20,380 nt of DNA from a virus. Within the stretch, counting starts at the first letter, position 1. Each line of letters opens with the position of its first letter. Positions 19,984-20,380 of this stretch are shown in pieces. The translations under genes and the position numbers were made by a program. A model generated the notes under the pieces. It saw only the letters and a program-made list of their open reading frames with translations. It did no database searches and was not told the DNA's origin. The stretch lies in the IMG/VR virus record IMGVR_UViG_3300030109_001402, positions 1 through 20,380 of that record; one strand, 5' to 3'.

Positions 19984-20366
19984 TGGCATCTACAGTTGTC
20001 AGGACAAATCTAAGACTAGACGGCTCTCGAAATGCACAGTTATATGCAAACACCGAGACAGCCGTCGGTGGTTCTGAAACCACAGTATTAGACAAGTTTG
20101 ATTGCGCATTGTACAATCGATATTCAATACAGATATTCAACAGTGATGGTTCAGTAGCAGGAGTAGCTAAGGTTTATGGAAGTCTAAAAGATTCTCCTAG
20201 TACTGAGGGTGGTTCTGATTGGACACAAATTGGTGACGACATATCTGTTGGAACTAGCAGTAATGCATTGAAGGCAATATCAACAACGCCAATAAGACAT
20301 CTATGTGTAAGGGCTACAGGCAATGGTGCAGATTTGACAGTTATTGTCTATGCGGAGCAAGTTTAG
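19983..20366 (+). CDS. Beta-rich virion protein, possible capsid decoration or neck protein (127 aa)
   Basis: TAATG overlap with the previous gene. The sequence is all-beta in character (MASTVVRTNLRLDGSRNAQL, NRYSIQIFNSDGSVAGVAKV, then a YGSLKDSPSTEGGSDWTQIG strand-turn, ending LCVRATGNGADLTVIVYAEQ), with no Cys pairs or membrane segment. This is the look of a jelly-roll or decoration protein, and position after the capsid gene agrees. The alternative is a tail or fibre-related beta protein. Identification is weak. Confidence 0.6.
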   Translation: MASTVVRTNLRLDGSRNAQLYANTETAVGGSETTVLDKFDCALYNRYSIQIFNSDGSVAGVAKVYGSLKDSPSTEGGSDWTQIGDDISVGTSSNALKAISTTPIRHLCVRATGNGADLTVIVYAEQV

Positions 20367-20369
20367 TGA

Positions 20370-20380
20370 ATGGCGAATAT
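20370..20380 (+). CDS. Start of a further gene (3' partial)
   Basis: ATG GCG AAT begins three bases after the previous stop and runs off the window. Only MAN is visible, so nothing can be said of its product. Confidence 0.4.

Noticed and set aside
1-20380. CRISPR array, insertion sequence, integrase or attachment site
   Set aside because: No regularly spaced repeats, no transposase or integrase, and no tRNA fragment were seen; repeats present are the leader modules, the scaffold tandem repeat and the inverted repeat.

Overview
This 20.4 kb window is part of the genome of a tailed, HK97-type double-stranded DNA virus (Caudoviricetes). It holds a large terminase, a portal with an adjacent MuF-like protein, a gp10-like neck protein, a prohead protease, a scaffold-like acidic protein, an HK97-type major capsid protein and tail/baseplate proteins. 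All genes lie on the + strand, and they are packed with 1-4 bp stop/start overlaps. The sequence is AT-rich. An archaeal host is my best guess. TATA-box-like elements sit about 25-27 bp or 37-40 bp before first genes of operons, several first genes lack a Shine-Dalgarno site (consistent with leaderless transcripts), and Cys-pair zinc-ribbon microproteins are very frequent. A marine archaeal virus fits, but a bacterial host is not excluded.

Layout: 1-3382 encodes the end of a large PKD-containing tail protein and a baseplate-hub-like protein. 3383-6655 is an accessory block in three units, each behind a copy of the near-palindromic promoter GGYTATATARCC. It holds a Mom-like DNA-modification enzyme behind a small zinc-ribbon ORF, plus many proteins of 30-110 aa. 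6656-7107 is the least coding stretch. It has a putative structured RNA, a 46-aa ORF and a 26-bp inverted repeat around an AT-rich centre. 7108-8055 holds more small genes. 8052-14429 is the packaging and portal module: TerS, TerL, portal, MuF, gp10-like, small zinc proteins, a DUF7694-like protein and a papain-like cysteine peptidase. 14501-20380 is the head module: prohead protease, seven small tandem genes, scaffold, major capsid protein and two small head or neck proteins.

The most striking feature is the set of small tandem genes between protease and scaffold (15328-17895). Six of them have otherwise unrelated bodies but begin with one of two shared N-terminal leaders, MS[FY]NQ(HIGE) or MNYNTAELCKDCKMPV. 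This recalls the capsid-targeting sequences of T4 internal proteins. I infer that these proteins may be targeted into the prohead and processed by the neighbouring protease. Protease and scaffold also share an upstream promoter element at identical spacing and an MSD-x-C start. Other notable items are a com-mom-like arrangement, a MuF gene whose coding-like sequence extends upstream of any canonical start codon, and a structured RNA whose internal segment is complementary to the leader regions of other operons.
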